From: Hassallia byssoidea VB512170
Lineage (GTDB): Bacteria > Cyanobacteriota > Cyanobacteriia > Cyanobacteriales > Nostocaceae
DNA: 64,000 bases
Assembly: GCF_000817785.2 (NCBI RefSeq)
Contig: NZ_JTCM02000029.1
Location: forward strand, 1 to 64,000
Direction of reading: 5' to 3'
Shown here: piece by piece, positions 17,885 to 27,839 of the stretch
Layout: each line of letters starts with the position of its first letter
How positions within the stretch are numbered: the stretch's first letter is position 1
Made by a program: the position numbers and the translations under genes
The notes under the pieces: model-generated
The model's input: the letters and a program-made list of their open reading frames with translations, nothing else
What the model was told of the DNA's origin: nothing
Database searches by the model: none

Positions 17885-18976
17885 CTACAAAAGAGACATC
17901 TGCTCATTCGGCGGTGTAAAGCCCAAATGCTTGTATGCTGCTTTTGTGGCTGTTCTCCCACGGGGAGTACGGCTTAAATAACCAATTTGCATTAAATAAG
18001 GTTCGTACACTTCTTCTATTGTTTGCGTATCTTCACCCGTTGCTGCGGCAATCGTTTCTAAACCTACAGGACCGCCATTAAATTGTTCAATTATTACACT
18101 CAACATTTTGCGATCTGTCCAATCCAAACCGCAGGGGTCTACTTGGAATAGTTGCAATGCTTCGGCTGCTACGGTTTCGTTTATCTCACCAGATTTTTTA
18201 ACTTCCGCATAATCACGCACTCGTCTGAGTAGCCTATTTCCGATTCTCGGTGTTCCTCGCGAACGACGGGCAATTTCTGTTGCACCATCTTTAGTCATCG
18301 GGGTTTGGAGTAATTGAGCGGTGCGTTGTATAATCTGGGTCATTTCTTCGACTTCGTAAAATCGCAGTTTTTGAACTAAGCCGAAGCGATCGCGCAATGG
18401 TGAAGTTAAAGCACCGACACGGGTTGTTGCTCCCACTAATGTAAATTTGGAAAGTGGTATACTCCGAATTCGCGCACTCGAACCCTTACCAACGGTAATA
18501 TCTAAGCGATAATCTTCCATCGCTGGATAGAGAATTTCCTCAGTCATGCGCGAAAGGCGATGAATTTCGTCAATAAAGAGAACATCGCCGGGTTTAAGAT
18601 TCACTAATAGCCCAACAATATCTCTGGGACGTTCTAGCGCAGGCGCACTCGTGATTTTGTAATTTACCCCCATCTCTGATGCTAAAATCATTGCCATTGT
18701 GGTTTTACCCAATCCTGGCGGACCGTATAAAAGTAAGTGATCTAACACTTCACTTCTGGATTGCGCTGCTTTGATGGCAATCTCCAACACATCTTTTAAG
18801 TCTTTTTGCCCAATGTAATCAGCAAATCGGTGTGGACGAATGCTTTCTTCTTGCTTACCTTCATCAACAGCAGCTTCGGGTTGCAAAATGTCTGGTTTTG
18901 CAGTAACTTGCGTCTCGTGAGATTTTGGTTGTTTGTTGGGTTCTTGAGGCTGTTTTTTAGAGGAAATAATCGCCAT
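17885..18976 (-). CDS. ruvB: Holliday junction branch migration ATPase RuvB
   Basis: A 363-residue protein when started at the ATG at 18976 (an in-frame TTG lies at 18991). Walker A is GPPGLGKTT, Walker B is [11 protein letters not shown], sensor I is [19 protein letters not shown], and the C-terminal winged helix includes [13 protein letters not shown] and [10 protein letters not shown]. It drives branch migration with RuvA during recombination repair. A roughly 45-residue low-complexity N-terminal extension ([17 protein letters not shown]) precedes the conserved [13 protein letters not shown] start, as in other cyanobacterial RuvB proteins. Confidence 0.97.
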   Translation of the reverse strand: MAIISSKKQPQEPNKQPKSHETQVTAKPDILQPEAAVDEGKQEESIRPHRFADYIGQKDLKDVLEIAIKAAQSRSEVLDHLLLYGPPGLGKTTMAMILASEMGVNYKITSAPALERPRDIVGLLVNLKPGDVLFIDEIHRLSRMTEEILYPAMEDYRLDITVGKGSSARIRSIPLSKFTLVGATTRVGALTSPLRDRFGLVQKLRFYEVEEMTQIIQRTAQLLQTPMTKDGATEIARRSRGTPRIGNRLLRRVRDYAEVKKSGEINETVAAEALQLFQVDPCGLDWTDRKMLSVIIEQFNGGPVGLETIAAATGEDTQTIEEVYEPYLMQIGYLSRTPRGRTATKAAYKHLGFTPPNEQMSLL

Positions 18977-19130
18977 AATTGCTGCTATCAACTTTTACTG
19001 CACGACTTCTGAGCGCCACCCACCTGTAATATGAGTATAAATACGGGTGATAAAATACGGGTTCTGAAATCAACTCATAAGCTTTAAAATTTAATTTCCG
19101 AACAATTAAGGAAAAATTGGCAAACTTGCT

Positions 19131-19901
19131 ATGTTATCTAAAAGAATCTTACCGTGCCTTGATGTCAAGGCGGGACGGGTTGTAAAAGGAGTTAACTTTG
19201 TCAATCTTAAGGATGCAGGCGATCCCGTAGAACTGGCAAAGGTTTACAACGAAGCTGGTGCTGATGAGTTAGTGTTTCTGGATATTACGGCGACTCATGA
19301 AGACAGAGGCATTATTCTTGATGTAGTGTATCGCACGGCTGAACAGGTGTTTATTCCTCTGACTGTGGGTGGAGGAATTCAAACCTTAGAAAATGTTAAA
19401 GCTTTGTTACGAGCGGGGGCAGACAAAGTTAGTATTAATTCTGCGGCGGTACGCGACCCAGATTTAATTAATCGGGCAAGCGATCGCTTTGGTAATCAAT
19501 GCATTGTGGTTGCTATTGATGCTAGAAGCCGAAAAGACCCTAATAATCCTGGCTGGGATGTGTATGTACGCGGAGGAAGGGAGAATACGGGTCTAGATGC
19601 TCTACTTTGGGCACAAGAAGTCGAAAAACGAGGGGCAGGTGAACTGCTGGTAACAAGTATGGATGCTGATGGTACTCAAGCCGGGTATGACCTAGATTTA
19701 ACAAGCGCGATCGCCCAAAGCGTCCAAATTCCAGTAATTGCATCTGGTGGCGCGGGAACATGCGAACATATTTACGATGCTCTCACAAAAGGTAAAGCAG
19801 AAGCTGCACTACTGGCATCACTTTTACATTACGGACAATTAAGTGTAGCGGAAATTAAAAATTATTTGCGCGATCGCTCTCTACCAGTAAGAATAGTATA
19901 G
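19131..19901 (+). CDS. hisF: Imidazole glycerol phosphate synthase subunit HisF
   Basis: A 256-residue (beta/alpha)8-barrel cyclase subunit. It begins [20 protein letters not shown] with the catalytic Asp in CLDVK. The second catalytic Asp is in VVAIDARS, and the phosphate-binding ends are VGGGIQT and ASGGAG. With HisH it converts PRFAR and ammonia to IGP and AICAR in histidine synthesis. No other his gene is adjacent, so it is scattered as is usual in cyanobacteria. Confidence 0.97.
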   Translation: MLSKRILPCLDVKAGRVVKGVNFVNLKDAGDPVELAKVYNEAGADELVFLDITATHEDRGIILDVVYRTAEQVFIPLTVGGGIQTLENVKALLRAGADKVSINSAAVRDPDLINRASDRFGNQCIVVAIDARSRKDPNNPGWDVYVRGGRENTGLDALLWAQEVEKRGAGELLVTSMDADGTQAGYDLDLTSAIAQSVQIPVIASGGAGTCEHIYDALTKGKAEAALLASLLHYGQLSVAEIKNYLRDRSLPVRIV

Positions 19902-20003
19902 TGACCATTGGTTTTTCTCATAACCACATCTATCTAAGGTTAGACACAGTACCTGGAAACAGTGTTAAGATTAATAAACAAGTATTAATAAATATTAAAA
20001 AAA

Positions 20004-20195
20004 ATGTTGATTCCTATTTTAGTATTTGATGTGGCGCTGGTGGCATGGTCACTGCACCTAATGGAAAAAGCTTTTCAGCATAAAGAGTTTTCTTTAATGT
20101 TGGCGGGTACATTGGTTGCCTTAGCTGCTGGGGCTATGTTAGTAGTTTATTTTCTTATGGGACACTGTATGAGCTATCTGTTGCAAGTATCTTAA
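20004..20195 (+). CDS. Small two-helix membrane protein
   Basis: A 63-residue protein with two hydrophobic helices (about 1-20 and 31-55) joined by a short charged loop (EKAFQHKEF). I do not recognise a named family, though similar short membrane proteins are seen in cyanobacteria. It follows hisF on the same strand after about 100 bp. Confidence 0.55.
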   Translation: MLIPILVFDVALVAWSLHLMEKAFQHKEFSLMLAGTLVALAAGAMLVVYFLMGHCMSYLLQVS

Positions 20196-20295
20196 GATAG
20201 TCTTTCATAGCCATGCGTGTTTTGTGAGGTTGACATATTTATAATAATCTTGACAAAACGGCAATTATTAAGATAGAATCGAAAACGCATGACAA

Positions 20296-20368
20296 GGGGG
20301 TATAGCTCAGTTGGTAGAGCGCTGCAATGGCATTGCAGAGGTCAGCGGTTCGAACCCGCTTACCTCCA
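20296..20368 (+). tRNA. tRNA-Ala (anticodon GGC)
   Basis: A 73-nt cloverleaf. The acceptor stem GGGGGTA pairs with TACCTCC with one G-T pair. The D arm is GCTC-AGTTGGTA-GAGC, the anticodon stem CTGCA/TGCAG carries loop ATGGCAT (anticodon GGC), and the T arm is AGCGG-TTCGAAC-CCGCT. Discriminator base A. CCA is not encoded. Confidence 0.95.
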
Positions 20369-20445
20369 TGAACCTCACACCCTATGCTCTCTCTGTTTTT
20401 TATTAACAGAGAGGGTTAGGAAATTATTTAAAAATCACACATATT

Positions 20446-20474
20446 GTAGAGACGTTCCAACGGAACGTCTCTAC
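20446..20474. repeat. GTAGAGACGTTCC palindrome, copy 2
   Basis: Same 13-bp stem as at 8762 and 41857, with loop AAC. Here the stem is extended outward by ATATT/AATAT to 18 bp. Confidence 0.95.
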
Positions 20475-20608
20475 AATATGCATATTTGATGTGAGCGATC
20501 GCTTTTAGTGATATTGTCTTTTGTTGCTTTAGGGTTGAGGAATTGAATTCGTCATTGATAAATATAAAAGTAGAAAATAATAAAATATAAAAGACAGTAG
20601 AGGTAGCA

Positions 20609-21172
20609 ATGTCTATGCAATTACTTAGAAGAAAATTTACAGTTGAACAGTACCATAAAATGGTCGATTCTGGCATTCTCAAAGAAGATGACAGGGTAGA
20701 ACTGATGCGGGGAGAAATTATTGAAATGTCGCCAATTGGAACAAAACATGCTGCTTGTGTAAATCGACTAGTTAATCTATTGATTCATCTGCTGGGAAAT
20801 AGCGTTATACTTGCTCCTCAAAATCCTGTAGTATTGAGCGATAACTCGGAACCTCAGCCAGATGTGACATTGCTGCAACCCCGTGAAGATTTTTATGAGA
20901 ACGCACATCCTCAAGCAAACGATATTTTTCTGATTATAGAAGTAGCAGATACAACAATTAAATATGACCGGGAAGTGAAAATTCCTCTCTATGCAGAAGA
21001 CAAGATAATTGAGGTTTGGTTAGTGGATATTAATCAGCAATGTGTGGAAGTTTACCGAGAACCTGCAACTAATGGGTATCTGAATATTCAGAAGTTTACG
21101 CGAAGTGAAAGTTTCTCGATTCAGGCATTTCCTAATGTGAATATTACAGTAGATGAAATATTAGGGCAGTAA
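20609..21172 (+). CDS. Uma2 family (DUF820) restriction-endonuclease-fold protein
   Basis: A 187-residue protein of the Uma2/DUF820 family, which is greatly expanded in cyanobacteria. The PD-(D/E)XK core is visible: QPDVTLLQ supplies the Asp, FLIIEVADTT the Glu, and YDREVKIPLYA follows. The N-terminus RKFTVEQYHKMVDSGIL-type helix is also typical. It is predicted to be a nuclease; the biological substrate is unknown, and a link with transposition or defence is only inferred. It stands alone. Confidence 0.88.
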   Translation: MSMQLLRRKFTVEQYHKMVDSGILKEDDRVELMRGEIIEMSPIGTKHAACVNRLVNLLIHLLGNSVILAPQNPVVLSDNSEPQPDVTLLQPREDFYENAHPQANDIFLIIEVADTTIKYDREVKIPLYAEDKIIEVWLVDINQQCVEVYREPATNGYLNIQKFTRSESFSIQAFPNVNITVDEILGQ

Positions 21173-21301
21173 TGCCAATTTAAGATTAATAATATTTTTC
21201 TAAATATTCCTCCTTTAATGAACAAAAAATGCACTTTCCAAGTGCAAAAATTCCCCCTCTTCGCTTGCAAAGAGAGGGAATTGAGTACAGGGAGTAAGAT
21301 T

Positions 21302-21799
21302 TTACCTACATCCTAAAGACTCGCGAGTTTTTACACCAGTCTGAGAATTTACACCACTTGCTTGAGCGCAGAGTTTTTTCACTTGAATACCATCAAGAAT
21401 AGCATTGGTGAAGTCAGCACCGGTGATGTCAACGTCACTAAAACTAGAACGCAACATCATTGCATCTGTCAAAATCGCATCACTTAAATCAGCCCCTTTG
21501 AAGTCTACTAGATAAGCTATTCCTTCACTAAAATCTGCACCATGCAAATTTGCCCCTTGCAATACCGAACCGTTAAAAACACCACCGCGTAAATCAGCGT
21601 TACTAAAATTTGCTTTTTCTAGATTGACATTGGTATACTCAACCCCTACTAAACTTTGACCAGAAAAATCCTTGCCCTTGAATTCTGCATCACCAACGGA
21701 ACGGGTAATACTAGAAGAACTTGCTGCTTGTGCCGATAAGGGAAACACAAACAAAACCATAGCTAAGACAAAGCTAACTAGCAGTCGCGAAAACTTCAT
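21302..21799 (-). CDS. Thylakoid-lumen-type pentapeptide repeat protein
   Basis: A 165-residue protein. Signal peptide at 1-26 (LLVSFVLAMVLFVFPLSAQA), then about 15 A(D/N)LXX pentapeptides (about 45-135) forming a right-handed beta-helix. A conserved tail IQVKKLCAQASGVNSQTGVK with RESLGC follows, holding two cysteines. A paralogue of equal length lies at 59733-60230 with nearly the same tail. The plant lumenal pentapeptide proteins are the closest remembered relatives. Lumen or periplasm is the likely location; function unknown. Confidence 0.85.
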   Translation of the reverse strand: MKFSRLLVSFVLAMVLFVFPLSAQAASSSSITRSVGDAEFKGKDFSGQSLVGVEYTNVNLEKANFSNADLRGGVFNGSVLQGANLHGADFSEGIAYLVDFKGADLSDAILTDAMMLRSSFSDVDITGADFTNAILDGIQVKKLCAQASGVNSQTGVKTRESLGCR

Positions 21800-22021
21800 A
21801 ATGCGCTCTTAATAAATCTCAACACTTCCACAATTAACTATTAAACCTTACTGGGGAATGAAAAGTGGTGAGGCGATCGCTTGCAGAAATAATTCAAGTT
21901 CAAAATGATGTCCTACAAATCGGCGTTGTCGTTCTGCACTTAGTCGCTCTAACAGAGATGTCATAGCCATCCCCAAATTTTAAGTACGATTACTGATAGC
22001 CTATTCTAGCGTATAATGGTT

Positions 22022-24241
22022 TCATTGCCATTTCTTCACTTGCTGCTTAAGTTCCTCCATGTCTAGATAATCGCTTGCAAAAGCTTTCCGCAAAATTGAG
22101 TGAGGAATAAAGCGATCGTACTTTTGAATTTCTGGTGCTTCCGCATCAGCTAATAAATCCTCAGCCGTAATTCTTTGTTCACACAACGATACAATTTCAT
22201 CGTAAAGATATCTAAATTTATCTTTACCTAATTTAATCGTCAAAAAATAAGGATTAACACCACCAATACTTTTAATTTCTAAAGATTCCCGACACCAAGA
22301 ATTAAGCAATCTTTCTAAAGTGCGGTAAGCAACCGTACCCATCCAGGGAAAAATGCAACATTTATTATTTTCTAAAAGCAGAATATTTTGTTTATCTAAG
22401 CCAGAATTTCGCGCCAATTCCCGAACTTTCTGCAAACGCTTCAGCGCATTTTTTTGCAAATAGCTATACTCAACATCTTCTTGCAAAACCTGCCGCATTC
22501 GTTGCAAAATTCTTGTATGGATATTTCCGCTACCACCGCGCCAGAAAATACTAGCTTTACCCTCAACTTGCTTAACCAAAATAATCTTTTTTCGGAAATC
22601 AACTTCTAAAACTTCCCAAGCTTTCCCAGCCAAAGCGAATTGATTACCGATTGGGGGAGGCATAACAATACTACCAATTTCCGTAGTTGCGTGTTTAACA
22701 ACATATTCCTCATTGTCAGGAAAAACAGCATAAAATTGAAATTTACGTACCACCTTTTCCCCAGCCAAACCGAGAATTAACTTATTTTCTTCAGTAAGCT
22801 GAACGTGATTAATATCAATTAAATAGCGAAGCAATAGCCGAAAATCTTCGAGTGCTATAGCAGCAAAACTTGGTAAACTTAAAACCTGTTTAGCAAGCGC
22901 AGCAGGCGAAACTTCACCCGCAGCTGCTAAAATACTCATTGTCTGATGATATAACAAACTCAAAGGATATTTAATCGGCTTAATCGGTTCAATCCAACGT
23001 TCCTCCAAATAAAGTTGAATAATCGCAATACACTGTAAAAGTTGCCAAGGAATTTGTTCCTCTAAAGAAGCTGACGCCGATACTTTTTCCTCAGTACAAA
23101 CAAACCGCATATCAGCAGCAGCACCTCTTCTACCACTGCGTCCCAAACGCTGTAAAAAACTAGCTACAGAAGGTGGCGATTCTAACTGAATAACCCTCTC
23201 CAAATGACCAATATCAACCCCCACCTCCAAAGTCAAAGTTGCAGCAGTCACAGCCGGCTTATCACCCTCACGCATCGCATTTTCAGCCGCTTGCCGCAAA
23301 CTAGCAGAAATACTACCATGATGCACATGATAAATATCAGCTAATCCCTCATTAACAGCAATTTCTCGCAAAGAAGCAATAATAGATTCAGTTTGCCTTT
23401 TATTATTAGCAAAAATCAAACACTTCCGGCACTTACTAAGATTAAAAACATATTCCTCATAAACAGTTCCTTTCCTCTCCCCTCTTCCCTTGGCTTCCTT
23501 GGCGCCTTGGCGGTTCGTTTCTCTTAAAACCTCACCACCAACATAAAAATGTTCCAAAGCCAACTTAATTAGCCTTTTCCCCCCCTCAATTTCCGGAGTA
23601 ATCACCAACTTATCACTTCCAGAACCCAACCATTTTTCAGCCATCGAATAATCACCAAGAGTCGCTGACAAACCAACTCTTCGGGGTTGCGTTTGCGTCA
23701 AACTTTGCAAACGTGATAACTGACAAAGAATCTGACAACCGCGTTCAGAACCCATAAAAGCGTGAACTTCATCGATTATCACAAACCGTAAATCACCAAA
23801 TAAACGCATCAAATCATTATTTCTATTAATTAATAAGCTTTCTAAAGATTCCGGCGTAATTTGCAAAATACCCTTAGGATTCTTTAAAAGCTGTTTTTTT
23901 CGACTTTGGGAAACATCCCCATGCCAGTGACAAACTGGAATATCCGCTTCTTTTAGCAAATCATTAAGGCGTGCAAATTGGTCATTAATTAAAGCCTTAA
24001 TCGGACCAATATATAATGCGCCGATAGTTTGCGGCGGGTTTTCATATAATAAAGTTAAAATCGGTAGAAACGCAGCTTCTGTTTTCCCCGAAGCTGTGCC
24101 GGCAGCAACTAGCAAATGAGCATCAGTGTCAAAAATAACTTTGCAAGCAGCAATTTGAACTGGTCGTAATTCACTCCAGTTGTGATGATAAATATATTCT
24201 TGGATGAAAGGTGCGAGTCTGGAAAACGTGCGATCGCTCAT
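22022..24241 (-). CDS. Lhr-like DEAD/DEAH-box helicase of a Ter/BREX-type block
   Basis: A 739-residue superfamily 2 helicase. The Q-motif region is RPVQIAACKVI, motif I AAGTASGKTEAAF, Ia YIGPIKALINDQ, II IIDEVHAF, III GLSATLGD, IV CLIFANNKRQTE, V TLEVGVDIG and VI QRLGRSGRRG. The long C-terminal region after 430 recalls Lhr-type helicases (BrxHI-like). Residues about 241-252 (NRQGAKEAKGRG) come from a dispersed repeat read in frame. A DUF2791 ATPase (26363) and a TerB_C protein (27840) are encoded on the same strand nearby, the known partners of such helicases in Ter-linked DNA-processing systems. DNA translocation or unwinding is the expected activity. Confidence 0.87.
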   Translation of the reverse strand: MSDRTFSRLAPFIQEYIYHHNWSELRPVQIAACKVIFDTDAHLLVAAGTASGKTEAAFLPILTLLYENPPQTIGALYIGPIKALINDQFARLNDLLKEADIPVCHWHGDVSQSRKKQLLKNPKGILQITPESLESLLINRNNDLMRLFGDLRFVIIDEVHAFMGSERGCQILCQLSRLQSLTQTQPRRVGLSATLGDYSMAEKWLGSGSDKLVITPEIEGGKRLIKLALEHFYVGGEVLRETNRQGAKEAKGRGERKGTVYEEYVFNLSKCRKCLIFANNKRQTESIIASLREIAVNEGLADIYHVHHGSISASLRQAAENAMREGDKPAVTAATLTLEVGVDIGHLERVIQLESPPSVASFLQRLGRSGRRGAAADMRFVCTEEKVSASASLEEQIPWQLLQCIAIIQLYLEERWIEPIKPIKYPLSLLYHQTMSILAAAGEVSPAALAKQVLSLPSFAAIALEDFRLLLRYLIDINHVQLTEENKLILGLAGEKVVRKFQFYAVFPDNEEYVVKHATTEIGSIVMPPPIGNQFALAGKAWEVLEVDFRKKIILVKQVEGKASIFWRGGSGNIHTRILQRMRQVLQEDVEYSYLQKNALKRLQKVRELARNSGLDKQNILLLENNKCCIFPWMGTVAYRTLERLLNSWCRESLEIKSIGGVNPYFLTIKLGKDKFRYLYDEIVSLCEQRITAEDLLADAEAPEIQKYDRFIPHSILRKAFASDYLDMEELKQQVKKWQ

Positions 24242-24603
24242 AGCAATTTTGGATTTTAGATTTTCGCTATCCTTAAGTCTGGTTGTCAGGTGGAGCTATA
24301 GAGACTAGCCACTAAGGGGATGAAGGTAATGCTCGGCTTCTTAAGTATAATTGCCGTCGAAAGGACCGCAACTGCATCTTAGTCAGCCAGAAGCTCCTGT
24401 TGAATTAGTTCTTCATTCGACTCAAGAGACTTAACGGGAAAAAGTCAGGCGATCGCTCTTTTGCTTTTCAACACCCCCAGCTGCTAAATGAATTTTTGTA
24501 ACAAATAAGTACAATCTGCTAAACATTTCTGTCCTTGACATAAGAGGTTCAAGGCTAACCACCCGTGGGTAGTCGCGCAACAAAAAGTTGAGGTGGGAAA
24601 AAC
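24242..24603. other. Divergent promoter spacer
   Basis: It separates the minus-strand helicase and the plus-strand repeat protein. A short heptamer tract (TTTTGGATTTTAGATTTT, 24248-24265) lies beside the helicase start. CCACCCGTGGGT (24560-24571) is a palindrome close to the repeat-protein start. GAGGTGGG at 24590 is a plausible ribosome binding site. No gene is supported. Confidence 0.5.
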
Positions 24604-26232
24604 ATGGCTCGAAGAATAATCCAGTTCAATATTTTACTCACTGCACTAATTGCTACGTTCTTTCCAGGGGGTCAAGTTCTGGCAGTAGAAACCTACTCCG
24701 AAAAAGATCGCATATTGGCTGACATTGCATTTCAGTATGCAGCGGTAGGAAAATCTGAGCAGGCTGTCAAGATTTTAAACCAAGTCCTGCCTTTGGCGGA
24801 AGCGAATCCCAATGAGTGCTTCAAAGCCAACCCCTTAGTGAAAGTGGCTGGAGGCTATATCCTAGCTGGACAGGAAACTAAGGGGAAGCAACTTCTAAAA
24901 GAAGCCATCCAAATTGCCCACACTCAAACGGCAACCGGCTGTAGCGGCAGCGCAACTTCTCCAGATGAGTCTCTGCTAAACCGAGCTAAGAAATACGCAG
25001 AGGCTGGGTACTACAGCTTTGGTATCGAGATCATCACAAAAGTAAACAATCCTGTGTCCACGCCTACGACGCTGGCAGAGCTTGCCGGTCATTATGCAAA
25101 AGCCGGAGAGCCTGAGCAGGCAACGAAAGTCCTGAACCAAGCGATCGCGATCGCACAAAGCAATCCTAATACCCTCTATAAAACCATGACCCTGATTGTA
25201 ATTGCCGAACATCTTAGTCAAGGTGGACAAAAGGAACAAGTGCCGAAAGTGTTAGAGCGTGCGCTTGAGAGCGCGTATGCTATCGACGAAGCAAAATCTC
25301 GTGAAAATACCGCAATGAAAGTTAACCAGATGCTAAGGATTGCTAAACAATTTGCAGAAGTCGGACAAGAACGTCGAGCGATCGAGATTTTAGATCAAGC
25401 TTTGCCAAAGATACGAACGTTTGCAGACAAACGCTTTCCCATTGAGAAACCCAGCCAACTGGTTGAAACAGCGGTTCAGTATGCAGCATTGAAGCAGAAA
25501 AATAAGGCAGTCGAGACGCTAGCCGAAGCTCGAACAGCGGCACAGGCAATTAACGGTGATGGATTAGCTAAGGTAGCTGAAGGTTACGCAGAAATAGGAG
25601 ACTTTGAGCAGGCACAGCAAATTGCCCGCTCCATCAAAAATGTCAATGAGAGGTCGCGCGCGTTCAGTGGAATTGCGATCGCTTATGCTAAAGCCGGATA
25701 CCCTGACCAAGCGGTTAAACTGGCAAAATCGATTGGAAACCCAGACTTCACCTTTCGAGGGATTGTGAGGCACTATCTACAGATTGGACAGAACGATCAA
25801 GCGTTTGGGATCGTCCAACAGTGGAATCTTAAGAACATGCTGTCGGAGGTGGCATTCGCTTACCTTGAGGCAGGGCAACCTGACAAAGCGCTGCAAATCG
25901 CTAAGTCCATCGAACCCCACCCTGATGCTGAACAACATAAGGACTGGAGATTCCCCTCTATCGCCCGTGGGTTTGCAAAACAGGGGCAATTTGACCAAGC
26001 GCTTGAGGTTGCTCAATCGATTACAGACAAGGGTTACAAAGCTCAAGCCTTGATAGCGATCGCAGAACAATATGTGCTTAGAGAACGAGAGAACAAAAAA
26101 CTTATTGAAAAAATCCTTTCTGTGCTTACTAATAGCTTAAATTCTCTATTCGGATCCTCAAATAAAAACAAAGCCTCTGAAATTCTAGATCAAGCGCTTC
26201 AAGTTGCTCAGTCAATGACACCAGAACGTTGA
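24604..26232 (+). CDS. Secreted helical-repeat (TPR-like) protein
   Basis: A 542-residue protein with a signal peptide (FNILLTALIATFFPGGQVLA, about 8-27). About a dozen 35-38-residue helical repeats follow, of the form LAEIAxxYAxAGxxEQAxxILxxAL. They run to residue about 480, and after a short Ser/Asn-rich segment one more repeat ends the protein (ASEILDQALQVAQSM). It should form an extended alpha-solenoid outside the cytoplasm. It sits between the helicase and the DUF2791 ATPase on the opposite strand and looks like an insertion into that gene block. Function unknown. Confidence 0.75.
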   Translation: MARRIIQFNILLTALIATFFPGGQVLAVETYSEKDRILADIAFQYAAVGKSEQAVKILNQVLPLAEANPNECFKANPLVKVAGGYILAGQETKGKQLLKEAIQIAHTQTATGCSGSATSPDESLLNRAKKYAEAGYYSFGIEIITKVNNPVSTPTTLAELAGHYAKAGEPEQATKVLNQAIAIAQSNPNTLYKTMTLIVIAEHLSQGGQKEQVPKVLERALESAYAIDEAKSRENTAMKVNQMLRIAKQFAEVGQERRAIEILDQALPKIRTFADKRFPIEKPSQLVETAVQYAALKQKNKAVETLAEARTAAQAINGDGLAKVAEGYAEIGDFEQAQQIARSIKNVNERSRAFSGIAIAYAKAGYPDQAVKLAKSIGNPDFTFRGIVRHYLQIGQNDQAFGIVQQWNLKNMLSEVAFAYLEAGQPDKALQIAKSIEPHPDAEQHKDWRFPSIARGFAKQGQFDQALEVAQSITDKGYKAQALIAIAEQYVLRERENKKLIEKILSVLTNSLNSLFGSSNKNKASEILDQALQVAQSMTPER

Positions 26233-26362
26233 TCGCGGGATAGGGGAACGCGGATTTTTACACTCAGGGCATGGCTTTTAAGGCTGAAGTCCATACTATA
26301 AAATGCGTGTTTATGCCCATCTATTTACAATGCTTCCTCTACCTAAGAGTGCGGTTCGTCGA

Positions 26363-27688
26363 TCACAAACTAAATTCTGCTGCATCGTCATCATCAACAT
26401 CTGTATTTTTACCCACAGCAGTTAACTTAAAATCCGAACCATGAATCAATTTACTAAAATAAATTTCGGGATTTTGGTACAGGATATTCAACACACTAAT
26501 AAAATCCCGGACAATTTCGCCCGGAGTCAACAATGCTTCTGCACCCAAACGATTGACAATTTCGTTTATAAAGTCCTTCAATTCGCGATTTGTTAAAGCC
26601 TTATCATAACCAAAATTAAGAGCATGAATCTCTATCAAACCTTGCAAAAGCATTAATATTTCATCTTCCGTCAACGGATTTAGCCGCATCACCGGTCCCA
26701 AATATTCTTGAACACCAGCTTGAACAAAACGGCTTTCTTTAGTGCGTCTTCGCCAAGCTGGGTCAGCAAAAAGTCCGCGATTTGGGTCTTCTAAAAATTT
26801 TGTAGTTCCACCGACAACAATACCAAGATGTTCTGCTTTGCATTGCATGGTGTCGTTAAACATTGCTAAAAGTCTGTTATAGTTCTTTTCGCGAGTAACT
26901 GTAGTGGATATTTGGTATATATGCACAACTTCATCAAGCAAAACTAAAAGTCCTTTATAGCCAATCTCCGCCACAAATTTAGCGATTAACTTGATATAGT
27001 CATACCAACTATCATCATCAATAATTACGCGCACTCCCAAAGCAGCTTTTGCCTCAGTTTTGGTGTTAAATTCGCCTCGCAACCACCGCAATGCAGCATT
27101 TTTCAAATCATCATCATCAAGCCTGTAACCGCGCCAATAAGCAACAATGACGCTACCAAAATCAAAGCCGTGAACTAAGTCTTCAATATACTGAACTACT
27201 TCTCTAATTTTCGTTTCAACTTTATCATCAAAACCTTCATCATTAGGACGCATTCCGCTATCTTTAGCTACTTCTTGTTGAATTTTATTAATCCAACCTT
27301 CTAAAATTGAGACTAAAGCACCACCATCCGGACGAGTTTTTGTTGCCAGACGGCTCATTAATTCTCGATAAGTTGCCAAACCTTCGTTGTTTGTTCCTGC
27401 AAGTCTACGTTCGGAAGATAAATCAGCATCAGCTACTACAAAATTTTGCTCCATAGCACGGTTGCGAATCATTTGTAGGATGAAACTTTTGCCGGAACCG
27501 TAGTTACCAATTATGAAGCGAAATGCGGCTACACCTTCTCCAATATCGTCGAGATTTTGTAATAGGCTTTTTAATTCTTTTTCTCGACCTACTGCTATAT
27601 GTTCCAGTCCAAATCTTGGTACTACTCCGGCACTCAAAGAGTTGATTAAAGCAGTAGATATTTTTTTGGAGATTTTAAGTTTTGCCAT
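26363..27688 (-). CDS. BREX-type ATP-binding protein (DUF2791, BrxD-like)
   Basis: A 441-residue P-loop ATPase started at the ATG at 27688, six bases after GAGGTG; a GTG at 27697 is in frame. N-terminal RFGLEHIAVGREKELKSLL, Walker A IGNYGSGKSF, Walker B LLVLLDEVVHIY, then IVVGGTTKFLEDPNRGLF with sensor features and a C-terminal LLTPGEIVRDFISVLNIL. These are the marks of the DUF2791 family that includes BrxD of BREX phage defence. It likely partners with the Lhr-like helicase (22022). No pglZ, pglX or methylase gene is nearby, so this is not a full BREX locus. The C-terminus is very acidic (DVDDDDAAEF). Confidence 0.82.
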   Translation of the reverse strand: MAKLKISKKISTALINSLSAGVVPRFGLEHIAVGREKELKSLLQNLDDIGEGVAAFRFIIGNYGSGKSFILQMIRNRAMEQNFVVADADLSSERRLAGTNNEGLATYRELMSRLATKTRPDGGALVSILEGWINKIQQEVAKDSGMRPNDEGFDDKVETKIREVVQYIEDLVHGFDFGSVIVAYWRGYRLDDDDLKNAALRWLRGEFNTKTEAKAALGVRVIIDDDSWYDYIKLIAKFVAEIGYKGLLVLLDEVVHIYQISTTVTREKNYNRLLAMFNDTMQCKAEHLGIVVGGTTKFLEDPNRGLFADPAWRRRTKESRFVQAGVQEYLGPVMRLNPLTEDEILMLLQGLIEIHALNFGYDKALTNRELKDFINEIVNRLGAEALLTPGEIVRDFISVLNILYQNPEIYFSKLIHGSDFKLTAVGKNTDVDDDDAAEFSL

Positions 27689-27839
27689 GTACTTCACCTC
27701 ATTTTATTTTCTAGCGGTTCTCAGCCGATTCAAGTACATATATTTGTTTATGTGTAGTTCATTAATTTTTTGATGTATCGCACCCAATTTTAAACCGCTA
27801 TAAACGTCAAAACTAAAATTGTACGATGGCAAGAATAAC

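Noticed and set aside
17696-17981. Several overlapping ORFs on both strands
   Set aside because: All are read from the CCTTGTC repeat array, open in several frames because the units lack stops.
20289-20489. 66-codon ORF
   Set aside because: It covers the tRNA-Ala gene and a palindrome.
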